Of a stretch of 64,000 nt of DNA, positions 9,060-18,177 are shown in pieces. The DNA lies in the NCBI RefSeq assembly GCF_025153455.1, contig NZ_JANZNT010000001.1, forward strand, positions 1,932,001 through 1,996,000. The letters are read 5' to 3'. The notes under the pieces are model-generated. The model saw only the letters and a program-made list of their open reading frames with translations. It was not told where the DNA came from and did no database searches. The position numbers were made by a program, and so were the translations under genes. The first letter of the stretch is position 1, and every line of letters begins with the position of its first letter. The DNA comes from Sphingomonas sp. BGYR3 (GTDB lineage: Bacteria; Pseudomonadota; Alphaproteobacteria; Sphingomonadales; Sphingomonadaceae).

Positions 9060-10504
9060 CGGCGGGATTGAGGATCGCGCGCGACGAATGGCGGCTGATG
9101 CGGCGCAATCGCGTGGCGTCGCTGGCCATCCTGATGCTGATCGCGCTGTCGCTGGTCGCCGCGCTGACCGCCATTTCGCATCGCCAGGCAAGCGATGGCA
9201 TCCGCAGCCGGTTTCAGGCGCAGGCCGATCAGGAGTTTGACGGCCAGCCGGCCCGCCATCCGCACCGCATGGTGCATTACGGCCATTTCGTGTTCCGCCC
9301 GCTGCCCGTGCTGGCCGGGTTCGATGCCGGCGTCGATGCCTTTACCGGATCGACCATCTTTCTGGAGGGGCACCGGCAGAATACCGCCAATTTCGGCGAT
9401 GTCCGGCAAAGTTCGCTGCTGGTCCGCTTTGGCCAGCTGACCCCGGCATTCGTCCTTCAGGTGCTGGCCCCGCTGGTCCTGATCTTTGTCGGGTTCGGCG
9501 TGGTTGCGCGCGAGCGGGAACGGGGCACGCTGAAAATGCTCTATGCCCATGGGGTCAGCGCATCGTCGGTGATTGCCGGCAAGACGCTGGCGCTGGGCGG
9601 GGTGGCGCTGCTGCTTGGCCTGCCCGCACTGGCGGCGCTGGCGTGGATGACGATGGTCGGCGGCGCACCCCCGGTTGAGGCGGCGGGGCTGGCGCTGGGT
9701 CACGGCGTCTATCTGGCGATCTGGGTGATCCTGGTCACCGCTGCCTCTGCCTTTGCCGGACAGGCGCGGGCGGCGCTGATCGCGCTGATCGGGCTATGGG
9801 CCGTCACGGTGATCCTGTTGCCGCGCATTGCGACCGACGTGGCGCTGGCCGCGCGGCCGACCGCCAACCGGATTGAAACCGACGTCGCCATCCAGCGCGA
9901 CCTGAGGCAGCTGGGCGACAGTCACAATCCCGACGATCCGCATTTCGATGCGTTCAAGCGAGCGACGCTGGCGCGGTTCGGCGTGTCGCGGGTCGAGGAC
10001 CTGCCGCTCAATTATCGCGGGCTGCTGGCGCTGGAGGGCGAGCGCCTGACGTCCGGCCTGTTCGACGCCTATGCCCGGCGGCAATTCGATGCGCAGCGCG
10101 ACCAGTCCGGGACGGTGACGCTGATCGGCCTGTTGAGCCCGACCATCGCCCTGCGATCGCTGTCCATGGCGATGGCGGGCACCGATCTGGAAAGCCATCG
10201 GCGGTTCCTGACCCAGGCCGAACGCTATCGCTATACCATCGTGCAGCAGCTCAACCGGCTGCAGGCGGTGTCCGTCACCTATGCCGATGACGGCGCGCGC
10301 AACAGCGATGTCGAGGCGGCCCGCCGGGTGCGCATCGACCCCGGCAACTGGCAGGAAGTCCCCGATTTCAGTTATCGCGGCACGACCACCGCCGAAAAAC
10401 TGGCCGCCGCATTGCCGGCCATCGGCGTGCTGGCCGCATGGCTGGTGCTGGCCGGCCTGTTCATGACGCTGGCCCTGCGCCGCGTGGCGGAGGCGGGCCG
10501 ATGA
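9056..10504 (+). CDS. ABC transporter permease (DUF3526-type), first copy
   Basis: The 482-residue membrane subunit starts on GTG inside the stop of the ATPase gene. One N-terminal helix (LAILMLIALSLVAAL) is followed by a large periplasmic loop, then a helix cluster (LQVLAPLVLIFVGFGV onward) with the coupling motif RERERGTLKMLYAHGV. A second large soluble domain follows (about residues 275-445), and a final helix. This layout is that of the DUF3526 permeases paired with NosF-like ATPases. The substrate is unknown. It overlaps the second permease gene by four bases. Confidence 0.85.
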   Translation: MTAGLRIARDEWRLMRRNRVASLAILMLIALSLVAALTAISHRQASDGIRSRFQAQADQEFDGQPARHPHRMVHYGHFVFRPLPVLAGFDAGVDAFTGSTIFLEGHRQNTANFGDVRQSSLLVRFGQLTPAFVLQVLAPLVLIFVGFGVVARERERGTLKMLYAHGVSASSVIAGKTLALGGVALLLGLPALAALAWMTMVGGAPPVEAAGLALGHGVYLAIWVILVTAASAFAGQARAALIALIGLWAVTVILLPRIATDVALAARPTANRIETDVAIQRDLRQLGDSHNPDDPHFDAFKRATLARFGVSRVEDLPLNYRGLLALEGERLTSGLFDAYARRQFDAQRDQSGTVTLIGLLSPTIALRSLSMAMAGTDLESHRRFLTQAERYRYTIVQQLNRLQAVSVTYADDGARNSDVEAARRVRIDPGNWQEVPDFSYRGTTTAEKLAAALPAIGVLAAWLVLAGLFMTLALRRVAEAGR

Positions 10505-11757
10505 CCCTGTGGCGGCATGAACTGCGGCTGTTCCTGCGTCAGCGCATGGCGTTGCCCGCGCTAATCCTGACCCTGATCCTGGCCATTGCCAGCATTGCGG
10601 CGGGGCTGGGCGAGATTGCCCGGCAAGAGGCGGCGATCGCCCGCATCCCCGCGCTGCAGCGGGAAGATGTCGGCGCCATTGCCGATTTCGTCCTGCGAAA
10701 GGGGGATGCGGGCGATGCGGCCTATTACACCCCGCACGCGACGTGGGACCCGCCATCGCCGCTGGCCTTTGCCGCGATCGGCCAGCGCGACGTTGCCCCC
10801 TATATGCTGCGCGTCCGCGCCCTGGGGGTAGAGGGGCAGATTTACGATGGCGAACTGTACAATGCCGAACTGGCGCTGCCCGGCCGGTTCGACTGGGCAT
10901 TCGTCCTGACGTACCTGACGCCGCTGATCCTGGTGGCGCTGCTGCACGACCTGGTGTCGGGCGAACGGGAAAGCGGGCGGATCACCCTGTTGCGGGCGAT
11001 GGCGCGCAGCGAACGCGCGCTGTGGCTGCGCCGGATCGCGTTGCGGGTTGGCCTGGTTTATGCCGCGCTGATCCTGCCGCTGATCGTCGGGGCGGTGCTG
11101 TCGGGGGCGGGGTCATGGGATCTTGCGCGGATGATGGCCCATGCGCTTGGCTATTGCCTGTTCTGGACCGGCGTCATGCTGGCCATCGGGGCGGCCGGAT
11201 GGTCGTCGGTCGCCAATGCCGCCACCGGCGCTGCCATGTGGTTCGGCACCACGCTGGTCCTGCCGGCGCTGGCCAATCTGGCGGTCAACGCGGCCATCCC
11301 GGTGCGGCAGGGGGTCGAGCTGACCCTGGCCCAGCGCGAGGCGGTGCATGGCGGCTGGGACCGGCCAAAGGATGCGACGATGGCCGCGTTCTTTCGCACG
11401 CATCCCGAATGGCGCGGGACAAGTCCGGTCGGCCTAGCCTTTCACTGGAAATGGTATTTCGCGTTTCAGCAGCTGGGCGATGAAAGCGTGGCCGGGCAAA
11501 GCCGTGCCTATCGTGCCGCGCTGATCGATCGGGATCGGTGGACCCGCCGGCTGGGCTGGGTGTTGCCGACGGTGGGCATCCAGACGGCGACGCACCGCAT
11601 CGCGCGCACCGACCTGACCGCGCAGATCGCGTATCAGGACCGGATCCGCGCCTATCACGCGGCGATCCGGCGGTTTTTCTATCCCTATCTGTTCAATGAC
11701 GTGCCGTTCACCCGGGCCGATTTCGACCGGATCCCGAAATGGCAGCCCAGCACCTGA
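10501..11757 (+). CDS. ABC transporter permease (DUF3526-type), second copy
   Basis: The 418-residue paralogue of the preceding permease has the same plan: an N-terminal helix, a periplasmic loop, a helix bundle with SGERESGRITLLRAMARSE, and a C-terminal soluble domain. The start is ATG 10501 in an ATGA overlap; longer in-frame reading to 10438 would run deep into the previous gene. With the ATPase and the first permease it should form a heterodimeric exporter. The operon ends at a strong hairpin (11786-11814). Confidence 0.85.
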   Translation: MTLWRHELRLFLRQRMALPALILTLILAIASIAAGLGEIARQEAAIARIPALQREDVGAIADFVLRKGDAGDAAYYTPHATWDPPSPLAFAAIGQRDVAPYMLRVRALGVEGQIYDGELYNAELALPGRFDWAFVLTYLTPLILVALLHDLVSGERESGRITLLRAMARSERALWLRRIALRVGLVYAALILPLIVGAVLSGAGSWDLARMMAHALGYCLFWTGVMLAIGAAGWSSVANAATGAAMWFGTTLVLPALANLAVNAAIPVRQGVELTLAQREAVHGGWDRPKDATMAAFFRTHPEWRGTSPVGLAFHWKWYFAFQQLGDESVAGQSRAYRAALIDRDRWTRRLGWVLPTVGIQTATHRIARTDLTAQIAYQDRIRAYHAAIRRFFYPYLFNDVPFTRADFDRIPKWQPST

Positions 11758-11785
11758 GCCGCGCCTGATCCCAAGGTCATCCGGT

Positions 11786-11814
11786 CCGGGCCACGCGAGG
11801 GGTGCGTGGCCCGG
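11786..11814. terminator. bidirectional hairpin terminator
   Basis: A perfect 11-bp stem, CCGGGCCACGC/GCGTGGCCCGG, encloses the loop GAGGGGT. It lies between the converging ABC operon and TonB receptor gene. There is no T-run, but its strength and position fit a shared terminator. Confidence 0.7.
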
Positions 11815-11826
11815 CCGGGCAGGGGA

Positions 11827-14310
11827 TCAGAAGTCGAACCGGACCGTTGCCAGCACGGTGCGGCCGGCGATGGACCGGGCGCGGACGATGCCATTGGCGG
11901 GGATCGACCCTTCTTCCGCCTCGGTATAGCCGGTGCTGTTGAACAGGTTGGTTGCATTCAGCCCCAGTTCGACCCGATCGACGGGCCGCACGGCAAGGAA
12001 TGCGTTCACCTGAGCATAGGCGGGCAGTTCCAGCTGATTGTCGTCCTGTGCATAGCTGGCGGTCGTGCCGATGACGTTGGCGCCCAGCGTGAAGACGTCT
12101 GACCGGTACTGGGCCGTCGCCTGATACACCAGATCCGCCTGACGCCGCGGCTTATTGCCGACAACCGCTGCATTCAGCGATTCGACGATTTCGGCATCGG
12201 TCCAGGTCGCGCCGGCGGACAGGTTGAACGGCCCGGTGGTGTAGCTGCCCTCCAGTTCGATGCCATAAGCCTTGTACCGGTTGTCGAACAGCTCCAGCGG
12301 CGCGATCTCGACATTGGTTTCGGCGGTTTCGGCATAAAAGCCGGTGGCATAGAGGCCAAAGCCGTTGGCGCGGTATTTCAGGCCCAGCTCAAGCTGATCC
12401 ACGGTTGCGACCACACCCTGATCGCCGCCCGGCGTGCCGCCATCGACGGTGCTGATCGCGGGGGTGAACAGGCTGCGATCGGCAGTGTGGCGACCGCCCT
12501 GGCTGTACCGGGCAAAGACGCCGAGATCGTCGGTCAGCAGGTAGTTGGCGCCCAGCGAGAACGAGAAATAGTCGAAATCGTAATTGACCGGCCGCGCCGC
12601 GCCCAGCGGCAGCACCGCGGTCTGCCGTTCGGCGATGCTGATCACGCCGTCATTGTTGATGTCGACCGCGGCAATCCCCGCGCCAAACCCGGTTTCCGCG
12701 CCGGTGATGGAGCCATCGGCATTGCCGAAGTCATAGCGGACGCTGGCGTCCAGCGTCAGGCGGTCAAGCTTCGTCGACAGCGAGGCGAAGGGCGCATAGG
12801 TGCTGTAGGCCACGTCATAGCTGCGGCGGCAGCAATTGCCGAACGCAGCCGCGCTGTATCCGGGAACGCCATTCTGGGTGACGCGGGTGCCGTCGGCGCG
12901 CAGGATGTCGACCAGCACGGAATCGCCATTGCCCTGCACCGTCTGGACATGGGACGTCCACAGCCAGTCGGTGTTCACATCCTGACGCGAGAAATAGAAG
13001 CCGCCGGTCAGCGTTGCCGTGGCCCCGCCCAGGTCCAGATCCTTTGCCACGCGGAAATCATTGGTGACATTGTCCAGGCTGTTCAGCCGGGTGTTAAACA
13101 CCACGACATTGGTGAGCAGGCCATTGCCGCCGATCGACGCCGCATTGGCGGCGTTGCCGGTTTCCGGGCCGGATGCGAAGCGGATCGTCGCGCCGGGGCC
13201 GCCGATGCCGTTGGCGATTTCCTGTGCCGCGCCCACGGCGGCGGGGAAGGGCGAGAGGAAGCCGCCGCTATTGTCGGCAAAGCGGAACCGGTTGGTCAGC
13301 GTCCAGCCCGAACCCACTTCCACCTGCGATTCGATTCCCAGCGCCAGGCTGCGCACCGACAGGCCGTCGCGATAGTCATAGGTGGCGGGATTGTTGTTGC
13401 CATCCAGCGTCAGGACGGGGGGCAGGAACCGGCTGTACAGCGATCCGGTGCGCGGATCGAACCCGGGCAGGCCGCGATATTCGGGGCTGCCGTTGCTGCC
13501 CGTCACCTGCACCGGCTGGGGCAGGATGGTCGGCGTCGTGTCGTCCAGATACTTGGCCGACAGGCGGATATAGCCATTGGCGAACGACTTGGTCAGGTTC
13601 GCCTTGATCTGCCCGCCATTATAGCCGTTGTAGCCGATGTCCCGCGGCCCTTCGCCGGTCCGGTAGAAGCCACCGACATGAAAGGTGAGGTCGTCGGCGA
13701 TCGGCGCGCCATAGTCGAAATCGATGCGATAGGTTTCGAAATCCAGGCCGACGGTGCCCTGAATGGCGCCGCCCTCGCTCGTGCCGGTTTTCGAGATGAA
13801 GTTGATGACCGCACCCGGCGCGTTGGACGCAAAGGTGGAGGCGGAACCGCCGCGCACCGCCTCGACACGGGCGACATTACGGTCGGCGCGCAGGAAATTG
13901 TCGGCATTGCCGAACACGATGTCGCCAAACTCAAGGATGGGCAGGCCATCTTCCTGCAGCTGGATATAGCGTGCGCCGCCGGTCGATACTGGCAGGCCGC
14001 GCACGGCGATGTTCGCATTGCCCTCGCCGCCCGACGCTTCGGACCGGATGCCCGGGATCTGACGGATCAGGTCGGCGGAGGAGGGCGGGTTCAGCCGGAC
14101 CAGGTCGTCGCTGCTGATCGAGCTGACCGAGATCGAGCTTTCCAGGCGGTTCTGGCCGCGGGCGACGGCGGTGACGATGATCGCCTCATCCTCGGCGGCT
14201 GCATCGGCCGTGGCGGCGACGGCGGCCGGATCGGAAACTTCCTGGGCATGGGCGGGGATCGCAAGTGCGCAGATCGCTGCGGTGGCACATAGTGCTGACC
14301 GGACGGTCAT
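11827..14310 (-). CDS. TonB-dependent receptor, likely for sucrose or fructo-oligosaccharides
   Basis: An 827-residue outer-membrane receptor with signal peptide (MTVRSALCATAAICALAIPAHA), TonB box-like EAIIVTA, plug motifs IRQIPGIRSE and VEAVRGGSASTFASNAPGA, and a final strand ending in Phe (VLATVRFDF). ATG 14310 is chosen because GAGGAGAG lies just upstream; a GTG at 14325 would place that site inside the gene. It diverges from the MFS transporter, and two LacI-type operators lie in its promoter region. Substrate is inferred from the neighbouring GH68 enzyme. The barrel sequence itself does not prove it. Confidence 0.88.
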   Translation of the reverse strand: MTVRSALCATAAICALAIPAHAQEVSDPAAVAATADAAAEDEAIIVTAVARGQNRLESSISVSSISSDDLVRLNPPSSADLIRQIPGIRSEASGGEGNANIAVRGLPVSTGGARYIQLQEDGLPILEFGDIVFGNADNFLRADRNVARVEAVRGGSASTFASNAPGAVINFISKTGTSEGGAIQGTVGLDFETYRIDFDYGAPIADDLTFHVGGFYRTGEGPRDIGYNGYNGGQIKANLTKSFANGYIRLSAKYLDDTTPTILPQPVQVTGSNGSPEYRGLPGFDPRTGSLYSRFLPPVLTLDGNNNPATYDYRDGLSVRSLALGIESQVEVGSGWTLTNRFRFADNSGGFLSPFPAAVGAAQEIANGIGGPGATIRFASGPETGNAANAASIGGNGLLTNVVVFNTRLNSLDNVTNDFRVAKDLDLGGATATLTGGFYFSRQDVNTDWLWTSHVQTVQGNGDSVLVDILRADGTRVTQNGVPGYSAAAFGNCCRRSYDVAYSTYAPFASLSTKLDRLTLDASVRYDFGNADGSITGAETGFGAGIAAVDINNDGVISIAERQTAVLPLGAARPVNYDFDYFSFSLGANYLLTDDLGVFARYSQGGRHTADRSLFTPAISTVDGGTPGGDQGVVATVDQLELGLKYRANGFGLYATGFYAETAETNVEIAPLELFDNRYKAYGIELEGSYTTGPFNLSAGATWTDAEIVESLNAAVVGNKPRRQADLVYQATAQYRSDVFTLGANVIGTTASYAQDDNQLELPAYAQVNAFLAVRPVDRVELGLNATNLFNSTGYTEAEEGSIPANGIVRARSIAGRTVLATVRFDF

Positions 14311-14364
14311 AATCTCTCTCCTCACAGACCGGGCTTATGCCCTTGACGGTATCAGCTATCGTCT

Positions 14365-14380
14365 TTGCAATGGATTGCAA
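14365..14380. promoter_or_regulatory. LacI-family operator O1
   Basis: The 16-bp near-palindrome TTGCAATGGATTGCAA lies 55 bases upstream of the TonB receptor start. It shares the half-site TTGCAA with O2 and O3 and is the expected form of operator for the LacI regulator at 17126-18136. Confidence 0.8.
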
Positions 14381-14388
14381 AACAAAAA

Positions 14389-14404
14389 TTGCAACCGATT
14401 GCAT
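14389..14404. promoter_or_regulatory. LacI-family operator O2
   Basis: TTGCAACCGATTGCAT, a second half-site pair with a central CG, lies 24 bases from O1 centre to centre. Repression through paired sites near the receptor promoter is likely. Confidence 0.8.
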
Positions 14405-14499
14405 GAGGCGGATCGCTTGTTGCCGAAATGCCACATCCGTACTATTCCGGGGGCTATCGGCCCAAAACCCGTCCGAAGTCCAAGCCTGCGCCTGATTTC

Positions 14500-14515
14500 C
14501 TGCAATCGGTTGCAA
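14500..14515. promoter_or_regulatory. LacI-family operator O3
   Basis: CTGCAATCGGTTGCAA lies 60 bases before the MFS transporter start. It carries the central CG step that is characteristic of LacI-family operators. Confidence 0.8.
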
Positions 14516-14574
14516 CCAGTCCCGATTTCTGCTTTCCCTGTGGCAGGAGCAGGATAACAGGCCAGAGCAGAACC

Positions 14575-15810
14575 ATGACAAACGCCGCCAATCCGGGATC
14601 GTCATCGAACCGAATCCTGAAGTTGCTGATCTTTCTGATGTTCGCGGCGTTCGCAATGACGACCGATTCGGTCGGCACGGTCATCCCCAGCATCATCAAG
14701 GAATTCCAGCTTGGCCTGACCGCGGCCGGATCCTTTCATTACGCCACGATGAGCGGCATCGGCATTTCCGCTCTGTTCCTCGGCTTTCTGGCCGACCGGC
14801 TGGGCCGCAAATGGACCATCCTGATCGGCCTTGGCCTGTTCGGGCTGTCATCGGCCGCCTTTGCGGTGGGGCATGATTTCACGCTGTTCGTCGTCCTGTT
14901 GTTCCTGTCGGGTCTGGGCATCGGCATCTTCAAGTCCGCGGCGCTGGCGCTGATCGGCGACATCACCGGTTCGACGCGGGAACACGCATCGACCATGAAC
15001 CTGGTCGAGGGGTTTTTCGGCACGGGCGCGATCATCGGCCCGGCCATCGTCGCCTATTCGATCCAGCAGGGCGCGAGCTGGAAATGGGTGTATCTGATCG
15101 CGGCGATGCTGTGCCTCGTGCTGATTGCCGGCATGGTCGCAACGCCGGTCCGCAGGCATGAAGTGCGCGCCGAGGCACCGGCCAGCGCCGGACAGTCGCT
15201 GGCGTTGCTGCGCGATCCGGCGACCTGGATCATCGGTGTCGCCCTGATGCTGTATGTCGGGGCAGAGGCCGCGATCTATGTCTGGGCGCCCACTTATTTC
15301 ACGGGCTATGACGGATCGCTGGCGGTGCTTGCCGGCTATGTCGTCTCCATCTTTTTCGTGCTGCGTGCCGCCGGGCGCTTTGTCGGTGCCTGGTTGCTGG
15401 CCCGCCATGACTGGAAACGGGTCATCGCGATCTGCAGCACCGGCATGGCGGCGTTGTTCGTCATCGCCCTGATCGGCGGACGCGACGTTGCGGCGGTTGC
15501 GCTGCCCGCGACGGGCATTTTCATGTCGGTCATCTATCCCACGCTCAATTCGACGGGGATCAGCTGTTTCGAGCGGGACCGCCATGGCTCCATCGCCGGG
15601 CTGCTGCTGTTCTTTACCTGTGTCAGCGCGGTGCTGGCGCCGCTGGCGATGGGGGTGGTCGGCGACCTGTTCGGCACTGAATACACCATCGTGCTGGGCG
15701 GCCTGTTCGCCGTGGCACTTGCCCTGCTGGCGCTGTGGACGCTGCGCCGCGACCCGCTGGGCGCGCGCCTTGATGCCCGCAACCAGTCCATCCCATCCGA
15801 AGCCCATTGA
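14575..15810 (+). CDS. MFS transporter, probable sugar permease
   Basis: The 411-residue inner-membrane protein has about twelve helices and the MFS loop 2-3 motif (FLADRLGRKWTIL). ATG 14575 is chosen because longer reading back to 14428 would add a hydrophilic leader and cover operator O3. It lies between the operator region and the GH68 gene (18 bases apart), so it probably brings sucrose or a fructoside into the cytoplasm. Specificity is inferred from context. Confidence 0.85.
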   Translation: MTNAANPGSSSNRILKLLIFLMFAAFAMTTDSVGTVIPSIIKEFQLGLTAAGSFHYATMSGIGISALFLGFLADRLGRKWTILIGLGLFGLSSAAFAVGHDFTLFVVLLFLSGLGIGIFKSAALALIGDITGSTREHASTMNLVEGFFGTGAIIGPAIVAYSIQQGASWKWVYLIAAMLCLVLIAGMVATPVRRHEVRAEAPASAGQSLALLRDPATWIIGVALMLYVGAEAAIYVWAPTYFTGYDGSLAVLAGYVVSIFFVLRAAGRFVGAWLLARHDWKRVIAICSTGMAALFVIALIGGRDVAAVALPATGIFMSVIYPTLNSTGISCFERDRHGSIAGLLLFFTCVSAVLAPLAMGVVGDLFGTEYTIVLGGLFAVALALLALWTLRRDPLGARLDARNQSIPSEAH

Positions 15811-15828
15811 TAAGGCCTGCCCGATCCC

Positions 15829-17013
15829 ATGTCCCCTTCCAGCGCACAATCCGATTCGACCAAGGCAACGACACCCCTGTCCGGCACGGGAACGCCGCGC
15901 GTCAGCCAGTGGAATGCCGACATGGTTGCGCGCATCGGTGACGGCGGGGAGGCCCCCCGGCTGATCGGAGAGGCGGATATTCAGCGGATTTCCAACGATC
16001 TGGACATCTGGGACGCCTGGCCGGTGCAGGATCGGGGCGGCGCCCCGGCCCGGATCGGCGGCGATGGCGATACGCTGTGGATGGCGCTGGGCGCGCCGCG
16101 GTTCGATGATCCGGACCAGCGGCACGGCCATGCCCGCATCCACCTGTTGCTGCACAGGGCAGGGAAGTGGCAGCCGCTTGGCCCGGCCATGCCCGACGGA
16201 TTTTCGCCCGGCAGCCGCGAATGGTCCGGATCGGCCGTGCTGGACGATGACGGGCACACGCTGCTGCTCTATTTCACCGCCACCGGACGCCGGGGCGAGG
16301 CGACCGAGAGCTTCGAACAGCGCCTGTTCACCGCCACTGCGACGCTGACCGGGGCTGCGGATGGCTATGCGCTGACCGACTGGCGGGCGCTGCGCGAAAT
16401 CGTGGCGCTGGATCCCGCGCACTATATGCCGACGACCGGGCCGGGCGGCGGCGTGGGCACGATCAAGGCGTTTCGCGACCCGGCCTATTTCCTGGACCGC
16501 GACACCGGCTTGCATCACCTGTTCTTTGCCGGATCGCAGGCGGGATCGTCATCGCCCTATAACGGCGTGATCGGTTCGGCGCAGTCCCATGACGGCGAGC
16601 AATGGGTGCTGACCGCGCCGCTGCTGAGCGCGGACAGGCTGAACAACGAACTGGAGCGGCCGCATGTCGTGCGCCGTGAAGGGCGATATTATCTGTTCTG
16701 GTCGACACAGCGCCATGTGTTCAATCCCGAAGGGCCGGCGGGGCCGACCGGCCTGTACGGGGCGGTGGCCGATTCGCTGGCGGACGGGCAGTGGCGACCG
16801 ATCAATGGCACCGGCCTTATCTTCATGAACCCCGGCGATGCGCCGCGTCAGGCCTATAGCTGGCTGGTCCTGCCGGACCTGTCGGTCATCAGTTTCATTG
16901 ACGATTGGGGGATGGGCGAGCGGACCGGGCCCGATCGCCGGTTCGGTGCGACCTTTGCCCCGACGCTGCGCCTGTGGGTCGATGGCGACCGGGCAGGGCT
17001 GGCGCAGGAATGA
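15829..17013 (+). CDS. GH68 levansucrase/beta-fructofuranosidase-type enzyme
   Basis: GH68 enzymes cleave sucrose and transfer the fructosyl unit to water (invertase) or to a growing levan or inulin chain. The three catalytic residues of the family are visible: nucleophile D62 in WDAWP, stabiliser D217 in FRDP and acid/base E276 in ELERPH, followed by GRYYLFWSTQ. The 394 residues carry no signal peptide, like the Zymomonas GH68 proteins, so either it works in the cytoplasm on imported sucrose or it leaves by a signal-independent route. It is the middle gene of the MFS-GH68-LacI set. Hydrolase versus polymerase activity cannot be read from the sequence. Confidence 0.88.
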   Translation: MSPSSAQSDSTKATTPLSGTGTPRVSQWNADMVARIGDGGEAPRLIGEADIQRISNDLDIWDAWPVQDRGGAPARIGGDGDTLWMALGAPRFDDPDQRHGHARIHLLLHRAGKWQPLGPAMPDGFSPGSREWSGSAVLDDDGHTLLLYFTATGRRGEATESFEQRLFTATATLTGAADGYALTDWRALREIVALDPAHYMPTTGPGGGVGTIKAFRDPAYFLDRDTGLHHLFFAGSQAGSSSPYNGVIGSAQSHDGEQWVLTAPLLSADRLNNELERPHVVRREGRYYLFWSTQRHVFNPEGPAGPTGLYGAVADSLADGQWRPINGTGLIFMNPGDAPRQAYSWLVLPDLSVISFIDDWGMGERTGPDRRFGATFAPTLRLWVDGDRAGLAQE

Positions 17014-17125
17014 TCGCCGCGCGGTCAGCCCCCGTGCCGCGCCGCTTGATCGCCCCGACCCGCAGCCTAAAAGCGGTGCGGTGACAGGCCATCGGCGTGT
17101 CGATGACCTGGGCAGGAGCGGCGAT

Positions 17126-18136
17126 TTGGACCCTAAAAAGGTAAGGACGATCCACGATCTTGCCCGGTTGGCGGGGGTATCGCCGTCGACGGTCAGCCGC
17201 GCCCTGGCCGGCAAGAGCGTGGTCAACGCCGAAACATCGCAGCGCATCATCGACCTGGCCGCCCAACATTCGTTCCGGCCGAGCAGCTATGCCCGCAACC
17301 TGCGGATCAAGCGGCGCGGCGCCATCGGGGTCATCATCCCGCTGGGCCATGAACGCGGACAGCATATTTCCGACCCGTTCTTCATGGCGATGATCGGCGC
17401 GCTGGCCGACGAACTGACCGAGCGCGGGTTCGACCTGATGCTGTCGCGCGTCATTCCGGACGGGGACGACTGGCTGGACCGCATGATCGCGCTCGACCGC
17501 GTCGACGGATTTATCCTGATCGGCCAGTCGGACCAGATCGGCGTGCTGGAGGCGGCGGCCGATCAGTATCTGCCGCTGGTGGCATGGGGCGCGCATAATC
17601 CGGGCCAGCGCCATTGCTCCGTCGGCACCGACAATTTTGCCGGCGGGCAGATCGCCGTGCAGCATCTGATCGACCGCGGGTGCCGGCGCATCGCCTTTCT
17701 GGGCAATCCTCAGGCGGTGGAGATCGAGCATCGCCTGGCCGGTGCGCGGCACGCCGTTGCGCAGGCGGGGGGACAGGTGATGCTGATCGATTCGCCCACG
17801 CACCTGGTCCGCGATCTGAGCACCGACGATATCGGCGCCTTTCTGGATGCTCAGCAAACCCTGCCGGACGGGATGTTCGCGGCGTCCGACGTGATTGCGC
17901 AAAGTGCGATCCAGGTGCTGGCCAGCCGGGGCATCACCGTGCCCGGCGATATCCGGCTGGTCGGGTTCGACGATCTGCCCTTTGCCGCCAGCATGATCCC
18001 GGCGCTGACCACCGTGCGGCAGGATATCGCCAAGGGCGCGGCGATGCTGGTCAAATCGCTGCTCGAACGCATTGCGGGCGAGGCATCCGGGTCGATCGTC
18101 CTGCCCCCGCGCCTGATCGTCCGGGCCACCAGCTGA
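17126..18136 (+). CDS. LacI-family transcriptional regulator (TTG start)
   Basis: The 336-residue repressor has an N-terminal helix-turn-helix (VRTIHDLARLAGVSPSTVSR) and hinge, then a periplasmic-binding-like effector domain (GAIGVIIPLGHERG, VGFDDLPFAASMIPALTTVRQD). The start is TTG 17126 because AGGAG (17114-17118) lies seven bases upstream and no ATG or GTG precedes the HTH at a useful distance; reading further upstream would run into the GH68 gene. It probably controls the receptor and transporter through the three TTGCAA-type operators. Its effector is probably sucrose or a fructose derivative. Confidence 0.9.
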   Translation: MDPKKVRTIHDLARLAGVSPSTVSRALAGKSVVNAETSQRIIDLAAQHSFRPSSYARNLRIKRRGAIGVIIPLGHERGQHISDPFFMAMIGALADELTERGFDLMLSRVIPDGDDWLDRMIALDRVDGFILIGQSDQIGVLEAAADQYLPLVAWGAHNPGQRHCSVGTDNFAGGQIAVQHLIDRGCRRIAFLGNPQAVEIEHRLAGARHAVAQAGGQVMLIDSPTHLVRDLSTDDIGAFLDAQQTLPDGMFAASDVIAQSAIQVLASRGITVPGDIRLVGFDDLPFAASMIPALTTVRQDIAKGAAMLVKSLLERIAGEASGSIVLPPRLIVRATS

Positions 18137-18177
18137 TTGGCAGCCGATCGGCGGATCGCTGCACGCCATCATCGCGG

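Noticed and set aside
12487-14292. A 601-codon plus-strand frame opposite the TonB receptor
   Set aside because: It mirrors the receptor gene codon by codon and has no ribosome-binding site or recognisable domain.
18137-18177. Terminator between the LacI and DUF2264 genes
   Set aside because: The possible stem is imperfect and has no T-run.
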